The notes under the pieces are model-generated. The model saw nothing but the letters and a program-made list of their open reading frames with translations. It was not told where the DNA came from and did not search any database. A stretch of DNA of 64,000 bases, from contig NZ_LMEF01000033.1 of assembly GCF_001427905.1 (NCBI RefSeq), positions 1-64,000 of the forward strand, in the 5' to 3' direction. Position 1 is the stretch's first letter. Each line of letters opens with the position of its first letter. This DNA comes from Flavobacterium sp. Root420. GTDB lineage: Bacteria > Bacteroidota > Bacteroidia > Flavobacteriales > Flavobacteriaceae. Position numbers and translations under genes: made by a program. Positions 32,450 through 40,476 of this stretch are shown piece by piece.

Positions 32450-34039
32450 ATGGCAACAGCAGTACAAGCAGACGACGATTTAGTAGAATACGGTTACAGA
32501 CGTGTCATAATCACGATTACAGCAGTACTTTGTGCCTTGTTGGAAATCGTTGATACGACCATTGTAAACGTAGCGCTAACAGACATGCGAGGTAGCCTTG
32601 GCGCTACCCTGACAGATGTGGCCTGGGTAATTACAGCATACGCAATTGCGAATGTAATTGTAATTCCGATGACGAGCTGGCTATCGCAGCAATTTGGAAG
32701 ACGTAATTATTTTGTGGCTTCTATCATAATATTTACGGTCTGCTCCTTTTTATGTGGTAATGCAAGCAATATTTGGGAATTGGTGGCTTTTAGGTTTGTT
32801 CAGGGTATGGGTGGAGGCGCCCTACTTGTAACAGCCCAAACCATTATTACCGAAAGTTATCCGGTAGCAAAGCGCGGTATGGCGCAGGCTATTTACGGAA
32901 TGGGTGTAATTGTAGGACCAACTCTAGGACCGCCCTTGGGAGGTTATTTAGTTGATAATTACTCTTGGCCTTATATATTTTATATCAATATTCCTTTAGG
33001 AATTATCGCTACTATTTTGGCATTGACTTTTGTTAGAAGTCCAAAGTACGGAGAAAAATTAAAAGCCAATCAGGTTGACTGGTGGGGAATTATATTGTTA
33101 TCCGCTTTTATTGGATCATTACAATTCGTTTTAGAGCATGGTCAACAAGATGACTGGTTTAACGATTCGACAATTGTAACCTTAAGTGTTGTAACTGTTC
33201 TTGGATTGGTACTTTTCATCTGGAGAGAGCTAACCTATAAACATCCAATCGTAAACTTAAGTGTTTTAAAAGATGGAAATTTAAGAATCGGAACCGTAAT
33301 GTGTTTTATTCTTGGTTTCGGATTGTACGGATCAACTTTAATTATCCCAATTTACACGCAATCTATTTTAGGATGGACAGCAACTGATGCCGGATTATTA
33401 TTGATTCCAGGTTCTATAACAACGGCTATTATGATGCCGTTTGTGGGTAACATGATCCAGAAAGGAGTTCCACAAGGATATATGGTCGGAATCGGATTTT
33501 TAGTTTTCTTCTTCTTTACTTTTATGATGCAAACTCGTATGACGCCTGACACCGGTGTAGAACATATGTACTGGCCATTGATTTTAAGAGGAATTGGTTT
33601 GGGATTGCTTTTTGTACCTATTACAACCCTTTCTCTTTCAACATTAAAAGGAAAACACATTGGTGAAGGGGCAGCTTTTACCGGAATGATGAGACAATTA
33701 GGAGGATCATTTGGTATTGCGATTATTACCACTTTTATTACCCGTTTAAGCCAGGAACACAGAGTTAATTTATTAACGAACTTAGATCCTGCAAAATATG
33801 ATGTTCAACAACGTATTCAAGGAATGCAAAGAGCTTTTATGGCGAAAGGATATAGTGCCGATGTTGCCCTTAAAAAATCGTATCAAGCGATAGATTATGC
33901 TGTGCTAAAACAAAGTACCGTAATGTCATACATTGATATTTTCATGTATTTAGGCATCATGTTCTTATGTTGTATTCCAATTATCTTCTTTATAAAAAGA
34001 AGCAAAAACAAGATTAATCCTGCTGATGCAATGCATTAA
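32450..34039 (+). CDS. DHA2-family (EmrB/QacA) drug:H+ antiporter
   Basis: 529 residues with about 14 membrane helices. Motifs: LLEIVDTTIVNVALTDMRG in helix 1 (DHA2-type motif D1), WLSQQFGRRNYF (motif A in loop 2-3), RFVQGMGGGALLVTAQTII, and VIVGPTLGPPLGGYLVDNYS (motif C in helix 5), typical of antiporters. With the HlyD- and TolC-like proteins it makes a three-part pump expelling hydrophobic toxicants from cell to exterior. The substrate is unknown. Last gene of the operon, followed by a clear terminator. Confidence 0.93.
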   Translation: MATAVQADDDLVEYGYRRVIITITAVLCALLEIVDTTIVNVALTDMRGSLGATLTDVAWVITAYAIANVIVIPMTSWLSQQFGRRNYFVASIIIFTVCSFLCGNASNIWELVAFRFVQGMGGGALLVTAQTIITESYPVAKRGMAQAIYGMGVIVGPTLGPPLGGYLVDNYSWPYIFYINIPLGIIATILALTFVRSPKYGEKLKANQVDWWGIILLSAFIGSLQFVLEHGQQDDWFNDSTIVTLSVVTVLGLVLFIWRELTYKHPIVNLSVLKDGNLRIGTVMCFILGFGLYGSTLIIPIYTQSILGWTATDAGLLLIPGSITTAIMMPFVGNMIQKGVPQGYMVGIGFLVFFFFTFMMQTRMTPDTGVEHMYWPLILRGIGLGLLFVPITTLSLSTLKGKHIGEGAAFTGMMRQLGGSFGIAIITTFITRLSQEHRVNLLTNLDPAKYDVQQRIQGMQRAFMAKGYSADVALKKSYQAIDYAVLKQSTVMSYIDIFMYLGIMFLCCIPIIFFIKRSKNKINPADAMH

Positions 34040-34066
34040 TAATAATTGATTTATAATTTATAATAC

Positions 34067-34102
34067 GAAAAAGCCGGGTAATTCATTTAACCCGGCTTTT
34101 TC
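34067..34102 (+). terminator. Intrinsic terminator of the efflux operon
   Basis: gaaaaagccgggt and acccggctttttc pair perfectly (13 bp) around a 10-base loop, 28 bp after the pump gene, with a T-rich end. Confidence 0.85.
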
Positions 34103-34202
34103 ATTTTTATAATTAATCTTTTTCGCATAGATTACAGGATTGATAACGAAGCCTTTGGGCCTTGCTACAATATGAATGGAGTCTTCGATTCTCTAGCAAA
34201 AA

Positions 34203-34239
34203 TCTTAGTGCCTTAGCAACTTAGAATCTTAGTACCTTT
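34203..34239. repeat. 8-bp CTTAGNAN repeats beyond the yaaA stop
   Basis: The units cttagtgc, cttagcaa, cttagaat and cttagtac lie in the space between the convergent efflux and yaaA genes. Read on the minus strand they begin 9 bp after the yaaA stop. Confidence 0.7.
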
Positions 34240-34247
34240 AAAAAAAC

Positions 34248-35006
34248 CTATCTTGTAAAAACCAAATGATTTCCCTTAGACAGATTCGCATCAAACTGAT
34301 AGCCTTCGTAATTGAAACCTTTTAAGTCGTCAATAGTTTCGGCATTGGTATCGATGATATAACGAACCATCATTCCTCTCGCCTTTTTTGCGAAGAAACT
34401 GATTATTTTTAATTTTCCGTCTTTATAATCTTTAAAGCCCGGAGTGACTACCGGAACTTTTAATGCTTTTACATCAACAGCCGAAAAATATTCGTTACTG
34501 GCTAAATTCACAAACAACTCCCCTTTTTTCAATTCTTTATTTAACGCTTTTGTAACAGTTGGTTTCCAAAACTCATGTAGATTTTTATATTCTCCAACAG
34601 GCATTTTTGTTCCCATTTCTAAGCGATAGGCCTGCATTAAATCCAATGGTTTTAACACACCATAAAGTCCCGACAAAATTCTAAGTTTATCTTGCAAAAC
34701 TTCTAACTTTTCCAGCGGAATTGTATAAGCATCTAAACCAGTGTAAACATCACCATCAAAAGTATAAACTGCCGGACGGGCATTTTCCGGAGAAAAGGGT
34801 GTTTTCCATTTTTGATTACGCTCCCAGTTTAAATCAGATAATTTTTCTGAAATCGACATTAATTCAGATAAATCTTTTGGCTTTTTAGTTTTTAAAATTT
34901 TGTGAACCTGACGCGCTTCTTTCAAAAAAGAAGGTTCAGTATATTTTGTAGTTGGCAATTCTTTTTCGAAATTCAGTGACTTCGCTGGCGATATAACAAT
35001 TTTCAT
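34248..35006 (-). CDS. yaaA: YaaA-family peroxide stress protein
   Basis: 252 residues, standard length. It starts MKIVISPAKSLNFEKELP, the conserved opening of the DUF328/UPF0246 family. Further matches are LSDLNWERNQKW near residue 72, AVYTFDGDVYTGLDAYTI near residue 92, LRILSGLYGVLKPLDLMQAY near residue 128 (with RLEMGT) and KARGMMVRYIIDT near residue 208. E. coli YaaA limits free iron and oxidative DNA damage during peroxide stress. It is monocistronic here, with a repeat-filled 416-bp region upstream. Confidence 0.93.
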   Translation of the reverse strand: MKIVISPAKSLNFEKELPTTKYTEPSFLKEARQVHKILKTKKPKDLSELMSISEKLSDLNWERNQKWKTPFSPENARPAVYTFDGDVYTGLDAYTIPLEKLEVLQDKLRILSGLYGVLKPLDLMQAYRLEMGTKMPVGEYKNLHEFWKPTVTKALNKELKKGELFVNLASNEYFSAVDVKALKVPVVTPGFKDYKDGKLKIISFFAKKARGMMVRYIIDTNAETIDDLKGFNYEGYQFDANLSKGNHLVFTR

Positions 35007-35107
35007 TTGTACATTTTTCTATGACTCAAAAATACAAATTGAAATTTTAAAAATGAGGTATCAGAATTGATTTGTTTGATAACCGCATAAAAGCAAAATA
35101 TAATAAA

Positions 35108-35255
35108 GTCCCAGCGGGACAAAATGTTTATAAAACAGATAAACGTCCCGCTTTCCAAAACCCTAGCGGGGTGAAATAATAATTTTATATCACTCCGATG
35201 GAGCTTTAATCAGAATCAAAATAAATTTAACTATAAATATTCTGCTCCGCTGGAG
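35108..35255. repeat. Cluster of small palindromes (gtcccagcgggac, ctccgctggag type)
   Basis: Short G+C-rich palindromes gtcccagcgggac (35108-35120), ctccgatggag (35193-35203) and ctccgctggag (35245-35255), plus an inverted relative near 35143, are spaced through an A+T-rich 416-bp gap (35007-35422). No gene is visible there. The pattern resembles intergenic repeats of Bacteroidota. Confidence 0.55.
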
Positions 35256-35422
35256 CTTTAAATCTTATTAAATGCTATTTTGACAAAAATTGATACTCGA
35301 AAGTATTAATTTCTACAAAAAAGTGAGTCATAGATTATAAAAGGCATTTTCTATGTTGTAAATTTGCACACGTTTCATTCGTCTTCAAGAAAGAAACTCA
35401 TTATTTAAAAATTCGTGAATTC

Positions 35423-36853
35423 GTGGCTATACAAACAAATTATAAAACAGCTTTACAACATAAAATCTTCGGAATTATTTCGCAGGCATCTCAGGAACTA
35501 AACGTGGACAGTTACGTAATTGGAGGTTTTGTGCGTGACTTGCTTTTAAAGCGGGGTTCTAAAAAGGATATCGATGTTGTTGCCGTTGGAAGCGGAATCG
35601 AATTGGCTTTGAAAGTTTCTGAATTGCTTCCAAAAAAACCTAAAGTACAGGTTTTTAAAACATACGGAACTGCAATGCTTCGTTTTGAAGATACTGATAT
35701 CGAATTTGTCGGTGCCAGAAAAGAATCTTATAATTTCGACAGCCGAAACCCGATTGTAGAAAACGGAACACTTGAAGATGATCAAAATCGTCGTGATTTC
35801 ACCATTAATGCTTTGGCGTTATCATTAAACGAAAAAACATTTGGAAATCTTTCTGATCCTTTTGATGGATTGGCCGATTTGGAGAATAAAATCATAAAAA
35901 CGCCTTTAGATCCAAGCATTACTTATTCTGATGATCCTTTGCGAATGCTTCGTGCCATTCGTTTTGCGAATCAGTTAGGTTTTGAAATTGAGAAAAATTC
36001 TCTAGACGCAATCACTAAAAATGCAGAGAGAATTAAAATTATTTCGGGAGAAAGAATTGTAGATGAATTGAATAAAATTCTTTCAACAGATAAACCTTCA
36101 ATTGGATTTTTGCTTTTATATCAAACCGGACTTTTAGACATTATTCTTCCTGAATTAACTGCTCTAAATCAGGTAGAAGAAATTGAAGGTCATACGCATA
36201 AAAACAACTTTTATCACACGCTGGAAGTTGTCGATAATATTTGCCCTAATACAGATGATGTTTGGTTACGCTGGTCTGCTTTATTACACGATATCGGGAA
36301 AGCGCCAACAAAACGTTTCAATAAAAAACAGGGCTGGACTTTTCACGGTCATGAATTTTTAGGTGGGAAAATGGCTAAAAAAATATTTGAACGCCTTCAT
36401 ATGCCATTGAATCATAAAATGAAATTTGTACAAAAAATGGTGATTATGAGTTCGCGTCCAATTGTTTTGGCACAGGATATTGTAACCGATAGCGCTGTTC
36501 GTCGTTTGGTTTTTGATGCTGGTGAAGATGTAGAAAATCTAATGACTTTATGCGAAGCAGATATTACCACTAAAAACCCTTCGAAATTCAAGAAATACCA
36601 TAAAAACTTTGAAATCGTCCGCAAGAAAATTGTTGAAGTTGAAGAACGCGATCATGTGCGTAATTTTCAACCGCCAATTTCTGGTGAAGAAATAATGGAA
36701 TACTACAATTTAAAGCCTTCACGAGAAATTGGAGTTTTGAAAGAAGCCATTAAGGAAGCGATTTTAGAAGGTGAAATTCCAAATGAATATGATGCTGCTT
36801 TTGAGTTTATGCAGAAGAGAGCGGAAAAAATGGGTTTAAAAAAAGGTGCATAG
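35423..36853 (+). CDS. cca: CCA tRNA nucleotidyltransferase-type protein with HD domain
   Basis: 476 residues from a GTG start. The class II nucleotidyltransferase motif is at residues 34-52 (GGFVRDLLLKRGSKKDIDVV, acidic pair D49 and D51). Then come RRDFTINALALSLNEKT near residue 120, RMLRAIRFANQLGF near residue 173 and an HD domain (WSALLHDIGKAPTKR near residue 287). It adds or repairs the 3' CCA of tRNAs; the HD part may act as phosphohydrolase. The 3' end of the gene is partly repeated 340 bp downstream (see the direct repeat at 36832). Confidence 0.9.
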   Translation: MAIQTNYKTALQHKIFGIISQASQELNVDSYVIGGFVRDLLLKRGSKKDIDVVAVGSGIELALKVSELLPKKPKVQVFKTYGTAMLRFEDTDIEFVGARKESYNFDSRNPIVENGTLEDDQNRRDFTINALALSLNEKTFGNLSDPFDGLADLENKIIKTPLDPSITYSDDPLRMLRAIRFANQLGFEIEKNSLDAITKNAERIKIISGERIVDELNKILSTDKPSIGFLLLYQTGLLDIILPELTALNQVEEIEGHTHKNNFYHTLEVVDNICPNTDDVWLRWSALLHDIGKAPTKRFNKKQGWTFHGHEFLGGKMAKKIFERLHMPLNHKMKFVQKMVIMSSRPIVLAQDIVTDSAVRRLVFDAGEDVENLMTLCEADITTKNPSKFKKYHKNFEIVRKKIVEVEERDHVRNFQPPISGEEIMEYYNLKPSREIGVLKEAIKEAILEGEIPNEYDAAFEFMQKRAEKMGLKKGA

Positions 36854-37230
36854 TAACAAAGGCACAGAGCAGCAAAGGTTTAAAACTTTACTTTAAAATT
36901 GTAAGAAAATTTACTTAATTTTGTTGAAAATGTAAATCATGACAACATCCGAATTAAGTCCTCTTTAATAACAGAATATTAAAAACTATTGATATTGATC
37001 TTGCGACTGATAAGGTACAATTTTTAACAAATGAAAAAATACGTGTCTTTTCGCCAGAAGAACAAAAAAAGATAAATCAGGCATTAAGAGAATACGAAAA
37101 TGGAGAATGTATTTCTGATGAAGAAGCTCAAATTGAAGTAGAAAAGTGGTTCAAAGAGCAAGAAGATAGTTAAAATTGGTTTTAAAAAAAAAGGTGCATA
37201 TTAACAAAGGCACAAAGCAACAAAGGTTTA
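36832..37230. repeat. Direct repeat of about 52 bp flanking an antitoxin remnant
   Basis: Copy 1 (36832-36882) contains the last codons and stop of the cca gene plus following sequence; copy 2 (37177-37230) repeats it with few changes (shared phrases ggtgcata, taacaaaggcaca, gcaaaggttta). The stretch between holds the frameshifted antitoxin-like reading frame. The duplication suggests the cassette was inserted or copied between the two. Confidence 0.6.
36939..37173 (+). pseudogene. Antitoxin-like small gene with frameshift near its start
   Basis: ATG at 36939 opens MTTSELSPL and meets TAA at 36966. A frame offset by one base takes over (LFNNRILKTIDIDLATD and so on) and ends EYENGECISDEEAQIEVEKW, then FKEQEDS. 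The second frame has no start codon of its own. The SPEEQKKINQALREYENGE / ISDEEAQ pattern is that of small antitoxin-like proteins usually paired with RelE/ParE toxins, whose central motif is followed by 'NGxxISxEEA'. No toxin gene is present on either side. The repaired protein would be about 78 residues. Confidence 0.55.
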
Positions 37231-37271
37231 TTAAAATTTAAAATATTAATGTTTCAAATCAAGTGTTCCAA

Positions 37272-37312
37272 TCCTTTGAACCTCTGCAACTTTGAAACTT
37301 TGCAACTTTAAA
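37272..37312. repeat. 8-bp CTTTGNAA repeat leader before ctaA
   Basis: The units ctttgaac, ctctgcaa, ctttgaaa, ctttgcaa and ctttaaaa stop 8 bp before the ctaA start. The complementary word (caaaggca, caaagcaa, caaagg) lies in the two direct repeats at 36855 and 37203. Confidence 0.7.
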
Positions 37313-37319
37313 AAAAAGA

Positions 37320-38345
37320 ATGAAAAAACATTTCCCTATAATCGCAAAAACAGCATTAGTTTTAGTTTATTTAGTAATTGTCGCAGGAGCTTTGGTTCGT
37401 ATGACAGGATCTGGAATGGGTTGTCCGGATTGGCCAAAATGTTTTGGATATTATATTCCGCCAACAGACTTAAAGGAATTGACCTGGGAATCAAACCGTA
37501 TTTTTGAAAAAGGACAGGTAATTATTAAAGATGAAAGCCTTCTGGTAGCAAAAGATAATTTTACAACTGAAACTTCTTTTGATGCTTCACATTGGGAAAA
37601 ATATACCAAACATGATTATGCGATTTTTAATCCCCTCCACACCTGGATCGAATACATCAACAGACTTTGTGGCGCTTTAGCGGGAATGGCGTGTTTTTTC
37701 ATGGCAATTACCTCTTTCAGATTTTGGAAACAAAATAAAAAAATCACTTTACTTTCGTGGTTAGTTGTTTTTATGATGGGTTTTCAGGCCTGGCTTGGTG
37801 CAAAAGTAGTTTACTCTGTATTAAATCCAATAAAAATAACCGTTCACATGGTTATGGCTTTGGTAATCGTTGCCGTAATTTTATATATTATTCAATTGGC
37901 CAGACCAAAATTAGCCACGGTAAAATACAATTCAACTTTTAGAAACGTACTTTTATTTTCTCTTTTACTGACTTTAATTCAGGTAGCCATTGGAACACAA
38001 GTGCGTCAGTTTGTAGATGAACAAGTTAAAAATGGTTTGACTGCAAGCGTCCTTTGGTTACAAAACCCGTCGATTACTTTTTATGTTCACCGTTCCTTTT
38101 CTATTTTGGTCTTACTGGTAAATGTTTACTTATACATTAAAAACACCAAATTTGGCTTAGGGTATTCAAAAATAAACTGGGTACTTACTATAATTGGAAT
38201 TGAAATTCTAACCGGAATGGCGATGGCATATCTTGATTTCCCAATAGGAAGTCAGGCAATACATTTGGTATTGGCTTCTATCTTATTCGGAATTCAGTTT
38301 TATATGATTTTGGAGGCTAAAAAGTCTAGTCCAGCCAACTCTTAA
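37320..38345 (+). CDS. ctaA: Heme A synthase (CtaA/COX15)
   Basis: 341 residues with about eight membrane helices. Conserved landmarks: ALVRMTGSGMGCPDWPKCFG near residue 23, FNPLHTWIEYINRLCGALAG near residue 101 (heme-binding His and Glu), QAWLGAKVVYS near residue 156, HMVMALVI near residue 173, and TFYVHRSFSILVLLVNV near residue 258. It converts heme O to heme A for aa3-type oxidase. No ctaB or oxidase genes are nearby. The last 20 bp overlap the convergent LytTR gene. Confidence 0.93.
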   Translation: MKKHFPIIAKTALVLVYLVIVAGALVRMTGSGMGCPDWPKCFGYYIPPTDLKELTWESNRIFEKGQVIIKDESLLVAKDNFTTETSFDASHWEKYTKHDYAIFNPLHTWIEYINRLCGALAGMACFFMAITSFRFWKQNKKITLLSWLVVFMMGFQAWLGAKVVYSVLNPIKITVHMVMALVIVAVILYIIQLARPKLATVKYNSTFRNVLLFSLLLTLIQVAIGTQVRQFVDEQVKNGLTASVLWLQNPSITFYVHRSFSILVLLVNVYLYIKNTKFGLGYSKINWVLTIIGIEILTGMAMAYLDFPIGSQAIHLVLASILFGIQFYMILEAKKSSPANS

Positions 38346-39093
38346 AATCCTGTACTTTTTCACGACTTACAACTACCTCATCTTCTTTGTACGAAGGTAA
38401 AATTACTTTTAAACGGGAATTGGTATAAACCTGAATTTCTTTTATCGCCTGAAGAGGCACTATGAATTTCCTGCTTACGCGGAAGAAATCTTTCATGTCC
38501 AATTCCTGCTCCAGAATTTCTAAAGTCGAATCGATTAAATAATTTCTGTTATCGAAAGTATGGATATAAGTTCCTTTGTTTTCACTGAAAAAACATTCAA
38601 TTTCATCAGTAGTAATGACTTTTAAATGTTGACCAATTTTAACGGTAAATCGCTTTTTATAATTCTTTTCAAAAGGATTTGAAAGCATTCGGCGAATTTG
38701 TTCGAAATCAAGCTGCAGATTTTGATTTTCTGAATTTGATTTCGGCAAACGTGACTTAAATTTTGTTACAGCAATTTCTAAATCATCTTCGTCAATTGGT
38801 TTTAAAAGATAATCTATGCTGTTTAATTTGAAAGCTTTTAAAGCATATTCATCATAAGCTGTTGTAAAAATAATAGCGCTTTTAATATCTATTTTTTCAA
38901 AAATCTCAAACGATAAACCGTCAGACAATTGAATATCCAAAAATATCAAATCGGGATGTTCATTGTTAGTAAACCAATCTACAGATTCTTCTACAGAGTG
39001 CAACATGGTTTCTACGGCAATCTCTAACTTTTCAAGCTTTCGCTGCAATAATCTTGCTGCCGGTTTCTCGTCTTCTATAATTAATGTGGTCAT
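38326..39093 (-). CDS. LytTR-family response regulator
   Basis: 255 residues. Receiver domain 1-120 has IIEDEKPA (acidic pocket), phosphorylation site D53 in LIFLDIQLSDGLSFE, T in IFTTAYDEYALKAF and K in DYLLKPID. The C-terminal LytTR DNA-binding domain spans about 155-255 (RFTVKIGQHLKVITTDEIEC, FRVSRKFIVPLQAIKEI). The partner is almost certainly the LytS-type kinase encoded at the head of the same minus-strand run, four small 2TM genes away. It is the last gene of the run and overlaps the end of ctaA by 20 bp. Confidence 0.93.
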   Translation of the reverse strand: MTTLIIEDEKPAARLLQRKLEKLEIAVETMLHSVEESVDWFTNNEHPDLIFLDIQLSDGLSFEIFEKIDIKSAIIFTTAYDEYALKAFKLNSIDYLLKPIDEDDLEIAVTKFKSRLPKSNSENQNLQLDFEQIRRMLSNPFEKNYKKRFTVKIGQHLKVITTDEIECFFSENKGTYIHTFDNRNYLIDSTLEILEQELDMKDFFRVSRKFIVPLQAIKEIQVYTNSRLKVILPSYKEDEVVVSREKVQDFKSWLD

Positions 39094-39132
39094 GTATTAA
39101 ACTGAAAAAATTGAAAAAAAAATAATTTAAAA

Positions 39133-39501
39133 TTACTCCCATTTATTGGTATTTGAAGCTTCCTTATCCATATATTTTTGAATTTTTCTTTGCTCCCAAT
39201 CTCCGTTGAAAAAAATGTCCGGTCCAAACACTGTAAAGGCGTGAATCACTACAGCTATTCCCCAATAAAATGCTGTTGAATATATTTCCCAATTTTGAAA
39301 TCCCCTTATTTCCAAGTGATCTCCAATATAAATTCTGTTCAAACTTGAAACAATGATAATGATATTCACCATAATATAAACCTTCAAATGCGAGTAAAAA
39401 CCTTTTATTCTTTTTACTTTTTTGTATGCCATTTCAAAGTGTTCGTCATTATTAAATTCCTGCCCGTAATCTTCGTACATGCGTCTTCTATAACGTCCCA
39501 T
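39133..39501 (-). CDS. 2TM-domain membrane protein (copy 4 of 4)
   Basis: 122 residues with two hydrophobic hairpin helices: KVYIMVNIIIIVSSLNRIYI near residue 40 and the segment around YWGIAVVIHAFTVFG near residue 82. A charged lead AYKKVKRIKGFYSHL and tail DWEQRKIQKYMDKE are the conserved edges of the 2TM domain. This copy has an extra N-terminal stretch (MGRYRRRMYEDYGQ) and a longer loop than its siblings, so it is the most divergent. Function unknown; encoded between a kinase with the same domain and its response regulator. Confidence 0.8.
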   Translation of the reverse strand: MGRYRRRMYEDYGQEFNNDEHFEMAYKKVKRIKGFYSHLKVYIMVNIIIIVSSLNRIYIGDHLEIRGFQNWEIYSTAFYWGIAVVIHAFTVFGPDIFFNGDWEQRKIQKYMDKEASNTNKWE

Positions 39502-39519
39502 TTTATTTCGATTTAAAAG

Positions 39520-39825
39520 TTATTGCCATTTACTTTGGTTCTCTTTTTCTTTATCCATGATCTCTTTGATCTTTCTTTCTTCCCAGCCTTTTCCTAAAAC
39601 CGGAAATATTTCAAAAACCTTCAAACCATGAAAAACAACTCCAACTCCCCACCATATTAATGGCCAATAAAACCATAAATGATGTGGTGTTGTATATAAA
39701 TTGATAAAAATCAAAACTATATTAACACCAATATAAGATGTTAAATTACCATAAAACCCTTTTATATTCTCGACTTTCTTTTTAGCCAGATAATATTTAT
39801 CTTCTTCATTAAAATTAATTTCCAT
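39520..39825 (-). CDS. 2TM-domain membrane protein (copy 3 of 4)
   Basis: About 101 residues from ATG 39825, 2 bp beyond the previous stop (TAATTATG junction). The layout is short acidic start, AKKKVENIKGFYGNLTSY, a first helix IGVNIVLIFINLY, aromatic loop HHLWFYWPLIWWG, a second helix GVGVVFHGLKVFEI, then the conserved WEERKIKEIMDKE tail. Strongly similar to copy 1 and to the C-terminal domain of the kinase. An upstream in-frame start would add four residues overlapping the previous gene. Confidence 0.83.
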   Translation of the reverse strand: MEINFNEEDKYYLAKKKVENIKGFYGNLTSYIGVNIVLIFINLYTTPHHLWFYWPLIWWGVGVVFHGLKVFEIFPVLGKGWEERKIKEIMDKEKENQSKWQ

Positions 39826-39827
39826 AA

Positions 39828-40163
39828 TTACTCCCATTTTTGTGTTTTTGTTTTTTTCTCTAATATGCTTTTCAGCTTACGTTCTTCCCACTCCTGCCCA
39901 AAAAGTTTAAAAGAAGCGAATAAATCTACTGCAGAAACTAAAAATGCAGTTGTCCAGATGCACATTACAAATCCGTTAAGATATCGAAAGGGGAAAAAAT
40001 TTAACGGAACTCCAAAGTACTCTTTCAAAATATAGATGATCACACCCACAATATAAATGAACATATGAGTATAAAATGCTTTGAGTTTTACTACTTTTTT
40101 GGTTGCCATTTCCTGCAATTGTAACTCTAACTCTTTCTGGCCATTATCAAAATCTCTTTCCAT
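39828..40163 (-). CDS. 2TM-domain membrane protein (copy 2 of 4)
   Basis: About 111 residues from ATG 40163, again separated from the previous stop by 2 bp. The N-terminal half (LQEMATKKVVKLKAFYTHM) and tail (EWEERKLKSILEKKTKTQKW) match the other copies. The helices differ more: MFIYIVGVIIYILKEYFG, and FVMCIWTTAFLVSAVDLFAS in place of the usual His-bearing second helix (no H before GLK or AFK). So this copy lacks the conserved His of the second helix, which may reflect a distinct role. Confidence 0.8.
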   Translation of the reverse strand: MERDFDNGQKELELQLQEMATKKVVKLKAFYTHMFIYIVGVIIYILKEYFGVPLNFFPFRYLNGFVMCIWTTAFLVSAVDLFASFKLFGQEWEERKLKSILEKKTKTQKWE

Positions 40164-40165
40164 AA

Positions 40166-40474
40166 TTATTTCCAAATTTGCTTTTTACTTTTTTCTTCTC
40201 TGTCAATGATCTCTTTTATTTTTTGCTCTTCCCATTCCTTATTAAAAAATGGAAAACAATCAAAAGCCTTCAATCCATGCAAAACAATCGGAATTCCCCA
40301 ACCCAACAAGCACCACCAAAAATATAAATAACCTGGTGAAGTCATCAAATTCACTGCAATTACAATTGGATTACAGAGAACATATACCGTTAAATGCTGA
40401 TAAAACTTTTTAATTTCCTCTACCTTTTTTTGAGCCTGATAGTAACGCTCTGTATTTGAATAATTTGGTTCCAT
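40166..40474 (-). CDS. 2TM-domain membrane protein (copy 1 of 4)
   Basis: 102 residues from ATG 40474, 2 bp beyond the kinase stop codon. An upstream in-frame start exists inside the kinase gene but would add 22 basic residues unlike any sibling. The layout is YYQAQKKVEEIKKFYQHLTV, a first helix with LCNPIVIAVNLM, loop SPGYLYFWWCLLGWGI, second helix PIVLHGLKAFDC, tail EWEEQKIKEIIDREEKSK. It is the closest relative of the kinase's own C-terminal domain. Confidence 0.83.
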   Translation of the reverse strand: MEPNYSNTERYYQAQKKVEEIKKFYQHLTVYVLCNPIVIAVNLMTSPGYLYFWWCLLGWGIPIVLHGLKAFDCFPFFNKEWEEQKIKEIIDREEKSKKQIWK

Positions 40475-40476
40475 AA

